This document shows, piece after piece, positions 61,101 to 64,000 of a stretch of DNA of 64,000 nt. The stretch comes from Bolinopsis microptera. Taxonomy: Eukaryota > Ctenophora > Tentaculata > Lobata > Bolinopsidae. Position 1 is the stretch's first letter, and each line of letters starts with the position of its first letter. The notes under the pieces are model-generated. The model was not told the origin of the DNA, searched no databases, and saw only the letters and a list, made by a program, of their open reading frames with translations. Position numbers and translations under genes: made by a program. The stretch is taken from assembly GCF_026151205.1 (NCBI RefSeq), contig NC_087072.1:19055103-19119102 (forward strand), read 5' to 3'.

Positions 61101-64000
61101 GGGTGTTAGGTTTTGAGGGGTGGCGGGAGTGGTAGGGGTGGGTTAGTGGTTTGTGGAGGGGTGGGGGGGGGGGGGGGTGGGGTGTGGTGGGGGGGGGGTG
61201 GGGGAGGGGTGGGGTGGGGGGGGGGGAGGGGGGGTGGGGGGGGGGTGGGGGGGGTTGGTGGGGTGGGGGGGGGGTGGTTTGGGAGGGGGGGGGGTTGGGG
61301 AGGGCGATGGAGGGGGGGTGGCGGGGGGGGGGGTTGGGGGGGGGGGGGTGGGGGGGGGTGGGGGGGGGTGTGGGGGGTGGTGGGGGAGGGGGGGGGGGGG
61401 GGGGGGGGGGGGGGTGAGTGGGGGGTTGGGGGAGGGGGGGGGGGGGGGTGGGGGGGAGGTGGGGGGGGGGTGGGTGGTGGGGTGGTGGGGTGGGGATGGG
61501 GGTGGGGGGGGATAGGGGGGTGGGGGGAGGGTGGGGGTGGGGGTGTGGGGGGGGGGGGGGGGGGGGGGGGGGGGGTGGGGGTGGGTGGGGGTGGGGGGAT
61601 GGGAGGGGGGGGAGGGGGGGGAGGGGGGGGGGGGGGGTGCGGGGGGGGGGTGGGGTGTTAGTTGTTATTTAGTGTTTAGGTTTTTGTGTCGTTTTGTGTG
61701 TTTTTTTTTTTTTGTTAGTTTATTTGTTTATAGTTTTTTGTTGTTTTTTGTTTAGTTAGTTTTTTTATTGTGTGTTGTTTTAATATATGTTGTTAGTTTT
61801 TTTTTTTTTTTTATTTTTTTTTAGTAGGTTTTGTTTTTTGTGTTTTTTTATTTTTTTTTTTTGTTTTATTTTTTTTTATTTTTTGTTAGTTTTTTTTTTT
61901 TTTTTTTTTTGTGGTTTTTTTTTTTGTTTAGTTTTTTGTTTTTTGTTTTTTTTTTGTTTTTGGTTTAGTCACTTTATTTTATTTTTTTTTGTTTTTTTTT
62001 TATTTTTTTTTTTTTTAGTATTATTTATTTTTTTTTTTTTTTTTTTATTTTGTTTTTATAGGTTTTATTTTTAGATCTTTTTTGGTTTTTTTTTTTTTTT
62101 TTATTTTTTAGTAGGTTTTTTTTGTATTTTTTTTTTTTTTTTTCTTTTTTGTTTAGTTTTTGTCTGGTTTTTTATTTTTTAGTTGGGTTTTGTTTATTGT
62201 TGTAGTATTTTTCGTTCTTTTTTTTTTAGGTTTTTTTGTTTTTTTTTTTTAATTTTTTTTTTGTTTTGTTTATTTTTGTTAGTAGTTTTTTTTATATTTT
62301 ATTTGATTTTTAGTTTTTTTGATTTTTGTTTTAGGGTTTTATGTTGTTTTATGTGTTTTATTAGAGTTTGTTTTGTGGTCGGGATGTTTTTTTTTTTGTG
62401 GTTTTTTGCGGTTTGTTTTGTTTCTTTATTATAGTAGGATTTATTTTTTTGTTATTTCTTGAGTTTTTGTGTGTTTGTAATTTTTTTTTGTGAAATTTGT
62501 TGTGTGTTTTAGGGGTGTTTATTTGTGGGGAGGGGGTTTTGTTTGGGGGATAGGAGGTTATGTGAGTAGGATGTTTTTTTTTGTTTTTTATGTTTCTTGT
62601 GGGATTTTTTAGTGTTTTAGGATGTGGTTTGTTGTTGTTTGTGATTTTAGGGTTGTTGTGTTGAGGAGTGTGATTTTTTTTTTGTTTTTTTTAGTGTTTT
62701 TGTTATTTTTTTATATTTTTTTTTTGTTTTTTAGGTTTATTTTAGGTTGTTTTTTTTGTTGTAGGTATTTTTTTTGTTGGTAGTTAGTTTGTTTTTATTT
62801 TTTATTTGCTTTTTTAGTTGTGTGTTTTTTTGAGTTTTTGTGAGGGTGTGTGTGGTTTTTTTATATTTTTGTATTTTGTTGGGTTGGTTAGGTTTTTTTT
62901 TTTTTATGGTTTTTTTTTGGTTTTTTTTTGGTTCGGTTGTTTTTAGGTTTTTTTTTATTTGTTTTTATTTTTTTTTTTTAGTGTTTATTTTTTTGTTTAG
63001 GTTTTTTTTGGTTAGGTTTTGTTTTGTTTTTTTTTTTTTTTATTTTTTGTTTTGTTGTTTTTTTGGGTCTTTTTTTATTTGGTTTTTGTTTTTTTAGTGT
63101 GTTTTGTTATTTTTGTTTTTTTTTTTTTTTTTTTTTTTTTTTGTTTTTTTGGTGAGTTTTTTTTTTTTGATTTATTGTTGTTAATGGTAGGTGTTTTTTT
63201 TTTTTTTTTTTGTTGTGGGTGGTTTTTTTTGTAGTTTTTTTAGTGGTTATTTTTTTTTTTTTATTTTATATTGGTTTTTTTTTTTTTTTTTTTTGTTGTT
63301 ATTTTTGTTGTTTGTTTTTTTTTTTTGATATATTATTTAGTATTTTTTTTTGGTTTTTTTGTTTGTTTTTTTTGGTATTGTTTTGTTTTTTATTTGTTTT
63401 GTTTTTTTTTTTTAGGTTTTTTTTATTTGTGTTTTTTGTTTTTGTTATTAAGTTTTTATTTGTTTGTGTGTATTGGTTTTGTTGTTCTTTTTTTTTTAGG
63501 TGTTGGTTGTAAGATTTTGTTTGTATTTTTTTTTTTAGGAGTTTTTTTAGGTTTTATTGTGTATGTTGGTTTTTTTTTTTTGTTTATTGTTTTTTTTGTT
63601 TTTATGTTGAGTATTTTGTTTTTTATTGATTTCTTTTTTTTTTTTTAGTTTTTGTAGTTGTGATTTTAGTTTATTTTTGATTTTTTGTGATTTTTTTTAG
63701 TTTTTATTTTTAGGTTATTGTGTGGATTTTTTATATTTTTGTGTTGTATTCTGGTGTTGTTTTAGTTTTTTTTTTTTGAGTATTTTTGGTATTTGTTTTT
63801 TTTTTTTTTATGGCTTTTTGTTTTTTTGTTTGTTGGGATTTATATTGGTGTTTTCTGTAGTGTTTTTTTTTTTTTTTTATTTTTTTTTTTTTGTTTGTTT
63901 TTTTTTTTTATTTAGTTTTATTGGTTTGTTTGTTGTTTTATTTTTTTGTGGGGATGGGTTGGGGGGTGTGTGGGGGGGGTGGGGGGGTGGGGGGGTGGGT
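58130..64000. other. Almost pure T/G block, probable assembly or base-calling artefact
   Basis: From about 58130 C is nearly absent and A is rare. T-rich stretches (58130-59350 and 61680-63950) alternate with G-rich stretches (59350-61680 and from 63950). Long open frames here only encode Phe, Gly, Trp and Val runs and are meaningless. No gene, repeat unit or structure is supported. The change from normal sequence takes fewer than 50 bases. Confidence 0.85.
59350..61680. repeat. G-rich sub-block with runs of up to about 30 G
   Basis: About two-thirds G and one-third T with isolated A and very few C. Runs of ten or more G are frequent between 61160 and 61640. If real, it would form G-quadruplexes throughout; more likely it is low-quality sequence. 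Confidence 0.7.

Noticed and set aside
60000-61672. Long Gly/Trp/Val-rich frames
   Set aside because: Direct translation of G/T-only sequence; overlapping frames in all phases and no gene structure.

Overview
The window reads as nuclear DNA of an AT-rich animal. Genes on the + strand have many short exons with GT/AG introns, and one encodes a complete copine. The rest is dense with non-LTR retrotransposons (LINEs), small inverted-repeat DNA transposons and minisatellites. The retroelement mix (CR1-like LINEs with PHD and esterase domains, RTE-like elements, and elements with a restriction-like endonuclease, RLE) resembles what I know from cnidarians. That placement is a guess, not something the sequence proves.

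Layout. 0-3.6 kb is AT-rich with no gene seen. A 28/29-bp minisatellite lies at 3.59-3.91 kb. 4.1-5.8 kb is a broken copy of the LINE-A ORF2. 6.5-8.4 kb (minus) holds the 3' part of LINE-C, an RLE-like module and a tail repeat called R here. 8.8-14.2 kb (minus) is LINE-A with both ORFs open. 14.22-14.98 kb is a TIR transposon. 15.4-18.96 kb is a broken RTE-like LINE with target duplications. 19-21 kb has a large hairpin and dispersed repeats. 21.1-23.0 kb holds RLE and LINE-C fragments. 23.0-27.85 kb is LINE-B, with an intact ORF2 and a transposon inside its ORF1 remnant. 28.2-34.03 kb is two nearly identical RLE-type LINEs in tandem. 34.03-39.95 kb (minus) is LINE-D. 40.2-42.34 kb is a LINE-C 3' end carrying two further insertions. 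42.41-50.64 kb is the copine gene. 51.53-55.93 kb is a leucine-rich-repeat gene, probably incomplete. 57.2-57.8 kb is a LINE RNase H remnant. 58.1-64.0 kb is almost pure T and G and is probably an assembly or base-calling artefact.

Best candidate for a little-described system: two clearly diverged LINEs (A and D) each carry an ORF1 joining an AlkB-like Fe(II)/2-oxoglutarate dioxygenase to an SGNH esterase/lipase-type hydrolase. AlkB motifs HxD, H and RxSxTxR are present in both. LINE-A adds a PHD finger to ORF1, LINE-A and LINE-B each have one PHD-like finger at the start of ORF2, and LINE-D has two there. PHD and esterase domains in CR1-type ORF1 are established; an AlkB domain between them is not something I recall as standard. 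A role in demethylating or protecting retroelement RNA or cDNA is inference.

The host genes are unrelated to the elements. Copine is a Ca2+-dependent membrane-binding protein; here it has two alternative last exons and 11-bp-period minisatellites in three introns. Several insertions have their empty site elsewhere in the window, so insertion order can be read directly.
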